From contig LNGK01000008.1 of the NCBI GenBank assembly GCA_001510575.1, positions 2,565,044 to 2,629,043 of the forward strand: a stretch of 64,000 bases of DNA, in the 5' to 3' direction. The translations under genes and the position numbers were made by a program. The notes under the pieces were generated by a model. That model saw only the letters and a program-made list of their open reading frames with translations. It was not told where the DNA came from and searched no databases. This DNA comes from Knoxdaviesia capensis. Taxonomy: Eukaryota > Ascomycota > Sordariomycetes > Microascales > Gondwanamycetaceae. Positions 48,384 through 58,899 of this stretch are shown here, piece after piece. The first letter of the stretch is position 1, and every line of letters starts with the position of its first letter.

Positions 48384-49187
48384 TCATAGAAAGGGGTTCG
48401 CACCATCCGGCTCCTGTGGTCGATGGCCCTGAGCCACCAGAAAGCCGTACAGCCGCCGCTCAGCCCTCGAGAACTGCGCAAAGGAAAGAGGTCAGTAACA
48501 TGGGAAAAGCACGGTCTTCTCCCCACACACACGAGCCCAAGGAAACTTACAATGCTCTTCTGACTCAACGGCACAACCCCGTCCCGCACCCACACGCCCC
48601 AGCTGCCCATCATATTCGCCAACATGATGTCCGTCGAGAGCCGGTCGCCCACCACGGCGATCTGCGAGGCGTGCGTGACGCCGGTCTCCGGGTGCTGCCT
48701 GAAGTACTCCATGATCTCCCCGCCGCACCCGGGCTTCTTCGTTTGGTGCGAGAGCACCGTCACGCCCGTGGCGGCCTCCAGCTCCGTTGCGAGCTTGCGC
48801 TGCGGGTCGTATGAGGCGGCGCCGGCCGTGTTGGACACGATGAGCAGTTTGCGGCCCGGGTACGCTTTTCGTAGCGCCTCAAACCGATCCTTTTTTTTTC
48901 AATGCACGGTTAGCACACAGTTAGTGCTCCGGTCTGTCGAGTCGGTGGGCTTAGAGGAAACGCACTTGGTAGGGTTTGTGAATCTCATTTGTCTCCGGAT
49001 ACGCAAAACAGTCGTCTTTATCTAGAACCACCGCCTTGATGTGCGGGGCGCCGCCTTTGGCCTGCAGCGCTGCATCGATCGGTACTGGCAGATCGGCGAA
49101 CGTCGGGACGGTGTGATGTGGCAAACACAGTGATGGCCGTGATATCAGCTTGAAGATATTGAGCGAGGCGGACAGATTGAGATTCAT
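48384..49187 (-). CDS. GEP4: mitochondrial phosphatidylglycerophosphatase (GEP4-like HAD phosphatase)
   Basis: Three exons on the minus strand: 49,187-48,966, 48,889-48,551 and 48,473-48,384, giving 216 residues. The GEP4 family removes phosphate from phosphatidylglycerophosphate on the matrix side of the inner mitochondrial membrane, a step in cardiolipin synthesis. All HAD motifs are present: VVLDKDDCFA (Asp56, Asp58), LLIVSNTAG (Ser93), TKKPGCGGEIMEYF (Lys before PGC) and IAVVGDRLSTDIMLAN. The N-terminal 30 residues are hydrophobic and Arg/Ser-rich, fitting import. The second exon rebuilds KPYQDRFEALRKAYPG across intron 1. The last exon ends GHRPQEPDGANPFL. The intron-1 acceptor is odd: a run of nine A precedes the G, with a CTAAC branch site about 20 bases upstream. 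It shares a 436-base divergent promoter with ORC2. Confidence 0.9.
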
Positions 49188-49623
49188 GGCTGGAAACTCT
49201 GCTATATTTTAGGAATTCAACACGGTAGTGCCAAAAGAAAATATAAATAAAAAAGATTCACCACGAAAGTGACGGGAAAGATTATCGCGAGCTTCAAGTT
49301 AAAGATGAGGTTGAAAAAACGACCACACATATCCCGGGTCATTGTCGGTAAGTGGGCCAATCGCGCTGGAAAATAGCACGCGCCTGTGCTCCCGGCGCGG
49401 TGTCACGTTTCTTAAAGTGTTGGCGTAAATTGAAAATCATTGGTACAGGGGACTTCACTCCAAGCTTTCCTGGCTCTTCCCTCTTGACAAGCAAATCCCC
49501 GAAACAAATTCTCAAAAGCTGTTTTTCTCCTTCGTTTTTATCTTCTACATTGCAACTTGCCCTCTTACTCCACAGCGTTGTCAGTTTTTGTTTGGTTTTT
49601 TTCCTTTTTTTTTTTTTTTTGCA
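49188..49623. promoter_or_regulatory. bidirectional promoter, GEP4-like and ORC2 genes
   Basis: Only 436 bases separate the two start codons, so both promoters lie here. The ORC2 side ends in a T run (about 49,606-49,620) that reaches almost to the ATG. Confidence 0.65.
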
Positions 49624-51811
49624 ATGGTTCGCCTCCCGCCAGTTGCGTCCGCCTCGATCGGCTCGTCCCCTTTAAAGCGCGTCTACGTGATTGAAGATTC
49701 CGATGACGACGACAACGCCCTCCTTGAAACCCCGTCGAAGCGCCGCCGCGTCTCGTCCCAGGCCGGATCCGGCGATAGCGGAAAAGAAAATGGCCTCCGC
49801 AAAAGTCCGGCGGTAGGCGGCGATGACGATGAATCGGCTGCCGATCCCCTGACTACGACGCCCGTGAAGCGACCCGGCCGACCGCCGGCCAAGGCCACAA
49901 CCCCCAAACAACCTAAAACTCCGACGGGCGGCGCGAAGTCCTCGTTACGGCGAGCTTTGGTAGACCCGGCGGTACAATCGGCGTCCAGAAATGGGCCTCT
50001 TCGCACCCTGGAGGATGTGAAGCGTGAGGACGAATCGGCCCAGCGAAAACGGGTGGAAGTCATGATCCATCGAGCGATTGCTATCGACAGCGAAGGCGAC
50101 GACTACGCGGAACTTGACGACGACATCAACGGCTTGAGCGATGAAGAGGACGATGAAGAATCCGCCGCTCCAGATGCAGCCTCGTCCCACCCTGCCAGCG
50201 ACGACGAATCCGAGCCGACCGAAGCGTCAACCCCGTCGAAGCGGCCCAGCCGGGCGAAACCCCCCAAGGACCAGTCTGTAATGGAATCGATTGAGCCTGT
50301 GCCAAAGCCCCGGGGACGGGCAGCAGGCGGCAAAGCCAAGCGGCAGCGCTCTGCATCGCCGATCCCGGACCTCCCTCCTCACGAGCAGTACTTCATGCAC
50401 AACAAGCCCGGCCGCGCCAAAACCTCGACAAACACCCTGAACAACCTCGACCTCCTCACCCACGAAGAGTTCTTCGCCATCGAACGCGCCCGGTTCCTCC
50501 GCGAACGCATCAGCCAGAAGAAGCAAGCAGCCGCTGCGGCAGCTGCGGCCGCCGGCACCAACAACACCAAGGCCAAGCCCGAAGCGCCGAGTAACCACGG
50601 CGCGCTCGCGGCCGACCTGCGCTTCCTGCACAATCTGCATGAGGAGTCGTTTCCGCAGTGGGCGTTCGAGATGGCCGAGGGCTTTGGTGTGTGTCTCTAC
50701 GGCCTGGGCTCCAAGTGGCTGCTGCTCCGGCGGTTCGCGTTGCGCCTCAGCCGCGGCGCCGACTACGCCAACTCGCGCATCGTCATGGTCAACGGCCACG
50801 CCGCCGGCGTGACCGCGCGCGTGATCCTGAACACCGTGTGGAGCGCGCTCAAGCCCGGCATCAAGCCGCCGACTGCGCAGCCGGGCCCGCTGACCCAGGC
50901 CATCCTCGACGAGCTGAGCGCGCGCAGCGCCGACACGAAGCACCCGTCGACCCCCGTGACCGTGATCGTCAACTCGATCGACGCGCCGCCGATGCGCCGC
51001 CCCGGCATCCAGGCGCTGCTGTCCGAGCTGGCCGGCCACGACCACACGCGCTTCCTGTGCGCCGCCGACACCCCCGACTTCGCCATGCTGTGGGACATCA
51101 GCATGCGCATGCGCTTCAACTTTGTCTTCCACGACTGCACAACCTTTGCGCCGTTTGGCGGCGCCTTCTACCTCTCGCGCACCCCCGCCGGGAAGCCCTC
51201 CGCCGGGTCCTCGGCCGCATCGGCTGCCGCCGCCGCTGCTGCCGCCGCAGCGAACCCGACCGAGCGCGACGTCAAGATCTCCAGCGGCGAAATCGACATC
51301 GTGCAGCGCGTGCACGAGCTCCTGGGCCGCGCGTCGCGGCGCATCGGCGGCAAAGACGGCGTGGCGTTCGTGCTGAAGAGCCTGAGCAAGAACGCGCGCG
51401 GCCTGTACCAGCTGCTGGTCGCCGAGGTGCTCGCCGGCATGGACGGCGACGAGGACACCAGCGGCGCGGCGGCCATCATGGCCGAGACCGGCACCGGCGA
51501 GAACCCCGGTATTGAGTACCGCATTCTGTACAACAAGGCCGTCGAGGCGTTTGTGTGTCCCAGCTCCGAGATGGCGTTCCGCCAGCTTCTGAAAGAGTGA
51601 GTCCCCCGTCTTTCTTTTCTGTCCCTACGTCATCGTTACTCTCCTTTGGTCTTCGGTCTGATTCTAACTGTTCCGTCTTTCTTTTTTGTTTTCTAGATTC
51701 CACGACCACCAAATGATCACCAGCCGGAAAGACGCCCTCGGAACCGAGCTGATCAGCGTCCCGTTCCGAAAAGACGAGCTGGAGGCGATTCTCGAGGATA
51801 TCGCTACGTAA
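49624..51811 (+). CDS. ORC2: origin recognition complex subunit 2 (ORC2)
   Basis: Two exons, 49,624-51,596 and 51,697-51,811, joined at a GTGAGT donor and TTCTAG acceptor, giving 695 residues. ORC2 is one of six subunits that mark replication origins and load MCM helicase in the nucleus. The N-terminal 250 residues are disordered, with acidic runs (EDSDDDDNALLETPSKRRR, GLSDEEDDEES) and basic Pro/Lys segments (KRPGRPPAKA, AT-hook-like) that suit DNA contact and kinase control. The conserved core starts at DLPPHEQYFMHNKPGRAKTS and LLTHEEFFAIERARFL. It continues through QWAFEMAEGFGVCLYGLGSK, a degenerate AAA-like core, and SIDAPPMRRPGIQALLSEL. A poly-Ala loop (about residues 540-548) interrupts the core. 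Exon 2 supplies FHDHQMITSRKD and the typical winged-helix end. The start is the first ATG after the T run. Confidence 0.95.
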
Positions 51812-52077
51812 AAGTGAGCGCAGTAAGGTTGGAGGGGTCTTATGACTGTATCATTACAGTGCAAGCAGCACCTGTATCTACACATAGGGAGTCGGGAAAA
51901 GGGGGGTTGATAGCGCATAGCCGGAGTTTTCATCCATCTCTCGTCCTTCCCTGTTCTTTACATGCATTCATATGTTAGGGTTTAGGCGTGACTCGGGAAC
52001 CAATTGTGGACCCGTTTCGGAAGATACAATATAGACCCCAATTACGACGCCGCACCCCAACCAAGACAGCAAACTCA

Positions 52078-52151
52078 TCCCTTGTGGCGCAATTGGCTAG
52101 CGCGTTCGACTGTTAATCGAGAGGTTGATGGTTCGAGCCCATCCAAGGGAG
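52078..52151 (+). tRNA. tRNA-Asn (GUU)
   Basis: A full cloverleaf of 74 nt without intron. The acceptor stem pairs TCCCTTG with CAAGGGA, the D stem GCGC with GCGC, and the T stem GATGG with CCATC. The anticodon loop is CTGTTAA, so the anticodon is GTT (Asn). The B box reads GGTTCGAGCC. The discriminator base is G at 52,151. Confidence 0.97.
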
Positions 52152-52186
52152 GTTGAAGCATCGTTGTGGTATAACACCTGCAACAC

Positions 52187-52193
52187 TTTTTTT
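52187..52193 (+). terminator. RNA polymerase III T-run terminator
   Basis: Seven T in a row 36 bases after the tRNA-Asn gene, followed by a further T run near 52,202. Standard Pol III stop signal. Confidence 0.75.
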
Positions 52194-53231
52194 CTTATTT
52201 CTTTTTTTTGCCCGTGAATCTACTACATCGACCGAGGCGAGAGAAAACAGTGTACAGTGTCTTTTTTCTTCGGTGTTTTCAAGGCCAGAAACTCTCGGGA
52301 AGCTGTATTTATCTGGTGGGTGAAGCGTGACCCAAACCCTAAATGTAAAATACAAGCCAACATCACCATTCTACTCTTCACGATTGTGTAATACACACAC
52401 AAACAACAAAACAGTCAAGCAGACAGAAAGTTCAATCAAGATTCCAGCTCCAAGTCTAAATTAAATGTCCTCCGTATCTCTATAATGGACATCATGGCCA
52501 TATGTCTTTTCTAATCTACAGGAACCCATCCATGAAATGCAAGTTTTAGAAAAAAGGAAAATCGAGCTCCTAGGTGCAAGGAGCGGTAGCAAGAAGAGAA
52601 AAGAAAAAAAGCCAAGGGGTATCCCGAAGAAGAAAAAGACCCTCCATCTATGAACATGAACAGGTGTAGTGAAAAGGAGATGAGAGATTATACACAAGAA
52701 AGGTTGAAAAGGGTGTCGCACAAGTTTAGGAGACAGAAGAGGCGCAACAAAAGACGAAGGAAAGGGAAGTTTCATAATCCTCATCGGAAAAGAAAACCGC
52801 ACTCGGCAGTGTGTAAGAGCCGAGGGAGGGTAGAGTGAAATAAACGAAAACCCATAGAGGAACAAGCGAAAAAGCAAGAAGGAAATAAAAGAACTCCAGG
52901 AACGCCGTCGCCATAGACACATAACTCCGTATCCATATGTAAAGACTTCATGTATCCGTATCCGTTCCACCCAGTTTTGAAACTCCTATGATGAATATCA
53001 GACAAAAGAAAAGAGAAACGCAAACCGATGCCGAGTGTCGTGAGGAAAGTGAGAAGCCAGTCGTGAAGGAGAAGAGCCCACAAGGATAACGTGAGGTGGG
53101 AAGGGAGGGAGAAAAACAGAAGTTGGAGGAGGGGCGCAGAAAAAGGAAATTGCGCGGAGAGAGCATGGTGCGCAGAAGAGCTAGTGAGGCAATATGATAT
53201 TAGCATGTCCGTGATGAGGTCTGCATCAGCC

Positions 53232-56140
53232 CTAGACACTCAAGCTCTTGACGCATGCCCAGAGCATAATCGGAACGATGACATTGTCGTTGCCACCGGT
53301 CAGAACGGCCTCAGTCATGCTGGCAACGGTGCCACAGACAGCAGCATTGCGCATGCTGATGGGGATCGAGACTTCCTGGGTCGGGTCAGACACCGGCCAG
53401 CCGCCGAAACGCAGCCAGACACTCGCGGCCATAAGACCCATGAACACTGCAATTGCGAAGGCAGCGCTGCCTTCGAGCGACTTTCCACCGCCCCAGAACC
53501 ACTTGCGGTGGCCCCAACGCCGTCCAATCAGGCTCGCGGCCGCATCGCCCAGACCAACGCACACCACGCCGGAGATCATGCTCACTTCGCGGCCAAGAAC
53601 CTCCCAGCCCGCCATAGGCGAAGCTGTGACGCCGGCTTCGTCATCGGCAGGGGAGTCAGCGGCCCGGGGAAGTGTGGACAAGGTCAGCCAAAGCGGGATG
53701 GCGCATCCGATGAGGAGGAAGATGTGCGAAATCACAACAGGGCCCCGGAAGTCCCGCCCATCCACGTACGGGGCGAGGAAGGACGCGATGGGCTTCGAGA
53801 GAGGGGGCAGCTGGCTGGCGCGGATCAAGTCCAGGATCAGGAAGACGGCCAGAACAATGGTCAAAGCTAGGGCCGCAAAGGTGGGATCAATGAAAGTGGC
53901 GGGAAGGAACATGGCAACCATCATGAAGTGGAAGACCTTCCGGCGAGTATCGACCTCGTAGATCTCCTTCAGCCGGAAGACAATCACCAAGCCAAAAATG
54001 ACAACCATGAGCCAATAAAGGCAGAGGAGAAGCCGGGTGTTAGCATCGCCAAACGTGTCATGGCGCAGATGTTCAACCCAGCCACGGTGACAAACCTTGG
54101 CGAGATCACCGCCAAGTCTTGCGGGAAGAATGATCCAACGCTCCAGGTTCATGCTCACGACCTGGAAGCGGAACGAAGGCAGATCTCCAAACATGTATCC
54201 AAGCGCCCATCCAATGGCCTCGTATCCATTCAAAGCGTACACGGAGATGTACTGTCGAACGACAGCAAGGAGGGTCACGACGAGGAGGGCGTACATCCAG
54301 GAAGCGTAGAGCCACTTACGCGCAGTGGCCTGATGATACGTGAGCTTGAAAAAGGGCTTGATAGAGACAGATGTCGCGCGCTTCTTTCGGCCGGAGGGAG
54401 TGTAGGAAGCACTTGAGGACCTATACGAGGCTTTTCTCTTCATCTGCCGAAGACCTTCCACTTGTTCCGCACGCGCGGCGGTAATGACAATCTCGGCAAG
54501 TCGCAGGAAGCGTGGCACCATCGCGTCATCGCTTGAGTGGCCGCTAGCCTCATGAGCCTTCTGACCCGAGGAATAAGAGTCGCTCGGTCCGAACACTTCA
54601 CGAATGAACCGGATCGGCGACAAAAGCCCCATGAGCAGCGACGGGGTGCGGGTGCGCGAAATCGGGGCATATCGGAAACGCCACTTAGGGACACGAGCCA
54701 GAGCGATACCCTTTGAAATCATGCTGCCACAGGTCACCAAGATGGTAACACCGCCAAACCACAGAAGAGCCTTCAGAATTCGTGACTGCGGCGTGGATGC
54801 AAGCACAAACAGATCCACCAGAGCAACCGACATAAGCTGGAGCTCTGCAGGGAGAAGACTCGTAGTGGTCAGTTGGTGAAGAACGGTGCAAACTGCCTGG
54901 TGAAGAGGATACAGCAGGACTCCTTGCTCTCGAGAGAGGTACTGGCTTTCATCACGGTTGTCAGGGTTGGGCAAGATCAGACCCCGAAGACCCGGCATGA
55001 AGGTGTTTTCATTCAGAATCATGGGAAGACAAGAAACCGCCCAGTGAAGGCCATAGGGAGAGAAACCCTTAGGGTGAGGGAGAACATCAAAGAGTTCCTT
55101 CGGAAGGGCCGAGATGGCGAGAATGGTGTTCGGGAGGATAACACTGGGGTCTTCAACTGCAACCAACAAGGCAGTGATGACAATTATCGCAGGGGGGTAG
55201 AGCAGAGGGGCAGGATCAAAGTCCAGAGGGAATTGGATGGTAGGGATGCCTGAGATCCAGGTGGTGAACTGGAGGGTCTGAATGATGGCTAGAGCTGCAG
55301 TGACAGCCAAAACCGAAAAAAGCTCTGAAAATAAGAACAAAGACGGTTAGATACGGCGCAAAAGCTTTTTGACCTTTTTGAAGGGGACAAACACCACTTT
55401 CTCTCGTACGCAAAAAGAATCAAGAGGGAAGAAAAATCCAGAAGTGGAGTTCATGAGATTCCAACTCTGTACATACCTGGAAACCAAATCTTTCCCACAA
55501 CCGCAACACGCGGGCTGGTCACCACCACGGTGAGCAAGAACAAAACGATCGCCAGTTCCAGGAGGCGTCTGCTAAACACTCGCAGTTGACGCCGTCTCTC
55601 AGCCTTCAAGCGCTTCTCCGACTCTGCGAGCGCAGCCTGAAGTTGACCGGTGCCAGCGGCAGCTTCAGGAGCGAACGCGGGAGAAGGAGCAGGCGTGGAA
55701 GCGCCGGAGAGTTGTTCGCTTCGGCCGCGGAGGCCCTTGTGGAGGCGCACCTTGGGGGCGGGCAGGCCCTTCAGGTAGTGCTCGTCGTCTGCATCGGTGC
55801 CGCTGTCACTATGAGCAGCCATCGACGCGATTTTGGGCCGATGATCGATCGGACGAAGCGTGTAGGGGCGCGGAGACCGAGATTTCAGGCGCAGGTCGTC
55901 GGCCTCATCGGCGGTGATCGCGAGTCCCGGTGAAACAGGAAGCTCCGGGATGGTTGCGTCAATCTCGGTCTCGACCGTCATGGTCTTTCTCGGCTCGATC
56001 CGTTCGCCGTTCTTGCGCGCGTCATCGTTCAGCATGGTCGAGTCATCCGGGGTCGGCGCGATGGTGATCTCGGGGATTGGGGAATTCTTTGCGCCACCAT
56101 CGCCTCCAGGAGAAGAATTGGCTCTGTCTCCGGGAGCCAT
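53232..56140 (-). CDS. SEC59: dolichol kinase
   Basis: Two exons on the minus strand, 56,140-55,477 and 55,324-53,232, joined across a 152-nt intron (GTATGT donor, TTTCAG acceptor), giving 918 residues. The enzyme is a CTP-dependent kinase of the ER membrane that makes dolichyl phosphate for N-glycosylation, O-mannosylation and GPI anchors. The first 190 or so residues are a disordered, charged tail (GTDADDEHYLKGLPAPKVRL). A basic helix and the first membrane segment (LLELAIVLFLLTVVV) precede the intron. Many membrane spans follow. The catalytic C-terminus is typical: RRKVFHFMMVAMFLPA, VCVGLGDAAASLIGRRWGHR, WGGGKSLEGSAAF (CTP-binding region) and ends TGGNDNVIVPIMLWACVKSL. The start is the ATG at 56,140; the frame's upstream TTG is rejected. 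A copia element sits about 620 bases upstream. Confidence 0.94.
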
Positions 56141-56760
56141 GATGGAAGAGCACAAAAATCGATGTTCACTGAAGCTTGAGCTGGATTAATATTGGCACTT
56201 CATTGCACGAGTGACATGAAATGAGAGCTTTGATAAAAATGGGAGGAAAGCGAACGTGGTGGATAGAAAAGGAACAAAAGGAGTGAAAAGGGGGGTTGAG
56301 GAAAAAAGAAAAAAACGAAGGATAGGGGGAGAAGAAGAAATAGAGAAGATAAATAGAAAGAATAAAAGGAATGAATTCTTATCTTACGCTGCAAAGTATC
56401 TCGGAAGTTGAGAGGTGGAAGTTGAAAGGTGGAAGGAGCAAAGGTGGGGAGACATGACGAAGGGATACGACTAAAAAAATGCTTGTGGGGGTCCAATGGA
56501 ATTGATAGAAAATGCCCACCTCCATGCTAACCCTAATCCCTAACCCACTAGCTATATAGTTAGTTAATGTCCCACCCATGCTACGACTTTAGATTTTATT
56601 TTAATTCTTACTCTACTATGAATCTTCGAGAAATAACTAAATATATCTTACTTTGTTTTTTATTCTTTCTTATTTAGTTAGACTTTTCTATTTTACTTAT
56701 AACTATATATAAGACGGAAAGTCTTAAGATACTATAGAAATATTTCGGAAACGGTAGTAT
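56141..56760. promoter_or_regulatory. SEC59 upstream region, partly RIP-mutated
   Basis: From 56,141 to about 56,580 the sequence is ordinary, with CT-rich coding-strand character and a telobox-like CTAACCCTAATCCCTAACCC (56,527-56,546). From about 56,590 to 56,760 it turns AT-rich and loses nearly all CA and TG dinucleotides, before the LTR begins. RIP has therefore spread about 170 bases into the flank, or another repeat remnant lies here. Confidence 0.6.
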
Positions 56761-56913
56761 TATAGTATCTAATTATATATTAATTCTTCTATATATCTAA
56801 CTAGCGGTATGTAGCTAGGCGGAGTCCTAGATAAATACCGTAGGCTTATTACCTAATCTAAGTATGATATAGCACGTGATAGTACTTATATAAGAGTGCT
56901 ATATATTACCGTA
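56761..56913 (-). repeat. 3' LTR of the copia element
   Basis: 153 bp, aligned without gaps to 63,788-63,940 with seven differences, all transitions and six of them in CA/TG context. On the sense strand it begins TACGG, from an original TGCGG, and ends in TATA. It carries more RIP changes than the other copy. The preceding AGTAT (56,756-56,760) may be the target-site duplication matching GGTAT at 63,941-63,945. Confidence 0.92.
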
Positions 56914-57316
56914 TACCCTTATCTACGTATAGTAACGAAGTAGATATATAGGAAGATAGTACTAAAATACTAGGGATAAGTAACTAAATAGGGATATAAA
57001 GGCTTAATAAGTAATACGGACGTACCGTAGCTATATTAATAGTAAGTAAGTAAGCTATCTATATATAAAAGTAAAGAATATAGCTAGGTTAAAAGCGTCT
57101 AATCTATACTTAGTAAAGTATATAATATTATTAGAGATAAAGAATAAAAAGAAAAAAAATATAGCTATATAATACCTAAGTAGTTTAACTACCTAGAAGG
57201 GAATACGGTAACTAGCTAGAATAAAGCTCGGAGAGCGTATAGGAGGCTACGGGCGTATACTAGTAGGTATACGCGCCGCTAGAATAGAATAAAGGAAAAG
57301 AAAAGGGAGAGAATAA

Positions 57317-57334
57317 GGGGGGGGGGGGGGGGGG
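57317..57334. repeat. poly-G run (18 G)
   Basis: Eighteen G in a row inside the RIP-mutated element, a strong quadruplex-type tract and a likely spot for sequencing-length error. Confidence 0.9.
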
Positions 57335-57429
57335 AAGAAAGAAGTATATAAATATAATCTCCTACCTATAGACTAAGAATCTAACCTCTTTTTCTATTCC
57401 TATTATCTATTAAGATATCTAAACGAAAA

Positions 57430-57800
57430 CTTCTATAAGATAATAAATTACGAAAGAAAATCCCTCTTAAGAATACGATATATCGAAGTATAAGCTACTA
57501 AAAAAGGAGATAGCCCCCGCGGGTTATTATACTATTAAGGAGTATATACCCTATAGGCGCTATATTAAGTCCGCTACGGCTTATAAGAGTAGTAATATAT
57601 ATTTTATAAAACCCGCTAGAGTAAGAGCTTTATAGTACTATTATTATAGTACTAGCGGGAAATACGAGCCTTAGTAAGTTAGAAAGGTAGCGGAAAGGAA
57701 ACGGGATCGATAGAGAGAGACGTTAACTATAAACGAGTAGCCCGATATACGTTATACCTTTAGTATACGCCTTCCTTACGAAGCTACGGGGTAAATACTC
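57430..57800 (+). pseudogene. antisense Cys-rich reading frame inside the copia element, RIP-mutated
   Basis: Read on the plus strand, opposite to gag-pol, one register runs about 120 codons whose only stops are TAA and TAG, as expected from RIP of CAA and CAG. It shows many Tyr where Cys (TGC or TGT to TAC or TAT) would be expected, for example YYYYSTSGKYEP and YIPYRRYIKSATAYKSSNIY, then a basic region VRKVAERKRDR. The spacing suggests a Cys-rich, possibly zinc-binding fungal protein. Function unknown. It may be a captured host gene, an extra element gene or a second nested element. Confidence 0.5.
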
Positions 57801-58429
57801 TAAGCGTAGCGACGTAATCTCGCTAAGCTACGTAATTAAAGAGTTATTTATTATTTATAAATATAACTTTAATTACTCCTATAAAGCTAAGCTATAGCGC
57901 TAAGATATTTAAAAAGAAGGTACTAAGGTACTAACGGCTCTTAAAAGCTTAGAAAACCTAGTTATATCTAGCGAACCTTACTAATACTCTTTAAAGCGTT
58001 AGTTCATAGAGATCTTAGATTATATTCCGTTTTAAGAATATAAAGAAAGGGAAGGAGGAATATCGAGGCGGATAGATAAAGGAAGAGGAAAACTTAAGAG
58101 AGTTAGTATTAATCCTTATAGACCCGTTTATATATAGACTATAAATTTAGAAAAGTATAGAAATATTTAAACTTTTATCGATTTAAAGCCTTAGTAAGCC
58201 CGTTTATAGGTATCTCTAATATAGAGATATACTTTATAAGCCCTTTACTTCTATTATACCTCTCCTTTATCTATATATTATAGATATCTACGTATTATAG
58301 ATAAGTATTTACTTAAGAAGAGGTATCTATAACTAAGTAGATAGTCTATATATTATTATAGCTTACTATTAATAGAGACGTTAGATAAACGCTAATAGAG
58401 TTTATTAAGTAGCGAAAAGTAATACCTTT

Positions 58430-58590
58430 ATAGGTTATTAGGCTTAGAGCTAGAAGCTTAGCTTCCGTTATTAATATAGTAACGGTTAGCTATTTAGTAG
58501 CCTTCTATATAATAGGGCTACTAAGTATAGTAACTAGAAAGCTATTAGATAATTATCTAGTATTAGGTACGTTAGCGAATAAAGTATCGC
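58430..58590 (-). pseudogene. copia RNase H segment
   Basis: Minus-strand reading shows the RNase H pattern of copia elements: an ANVPNT segment, then SPII, KATK and TVT, and ILITEAKLLALS. Stops replace Arg, Trp and Gln positions. Sense-downstream of reverse transcriptase, as expected. Confidence 0.85.
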
Positions 58591-58899
58591 TATATATAAA
58601 TATAGAGAGATTTATCTTACTATAAAGCTACTTAATTAGGATATCGATAGTAAGTAACTTACCTCTTACGAGGTTAATAGTAAAGTAATAGATTATAAGG
58701 AAACGCTTACTATATAAGTATCGAATAACCTAATTAGTAGTAGCTATATATTCCGGGCCTAGGTTATAAGTAAACTAAGTAAGGTTAGAAGCCGTAAACG
58801 CGATATCTAATTATAGAGTAATAGCTATATAGAGAATCAAGCTAACCTTCTCGAAAAAGAACTTAGTATAAGCTTACGAAGACTTATTAAGGTATAATA

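Larger units (their letters stand above)
51812..53231. other. intergenic region holding tRNA-Asn
   Basis: Apart from the tRNA gene and its T-run terminator I see a telobox-like GTTAGGGTTTAGG (51,974-51,986), AAACCCTAAA (52,334-52,343) and A/G-rich sequence (52.5-53.1 kb) that is the 3' flank of the minus-strand dolichol kinase gene. Confidence 0.6.

Noticed and set aside
50227..51315. 362-codon minus-strand frame opposite ORC2
   Set aside because: Antisense shadow of the GC-rich ORC2 core.
53248..53961. Plus-strand frames opposite dolichol kinase
   Set aside because: No domain features; the minus strand carries a complete dolichol kinase.
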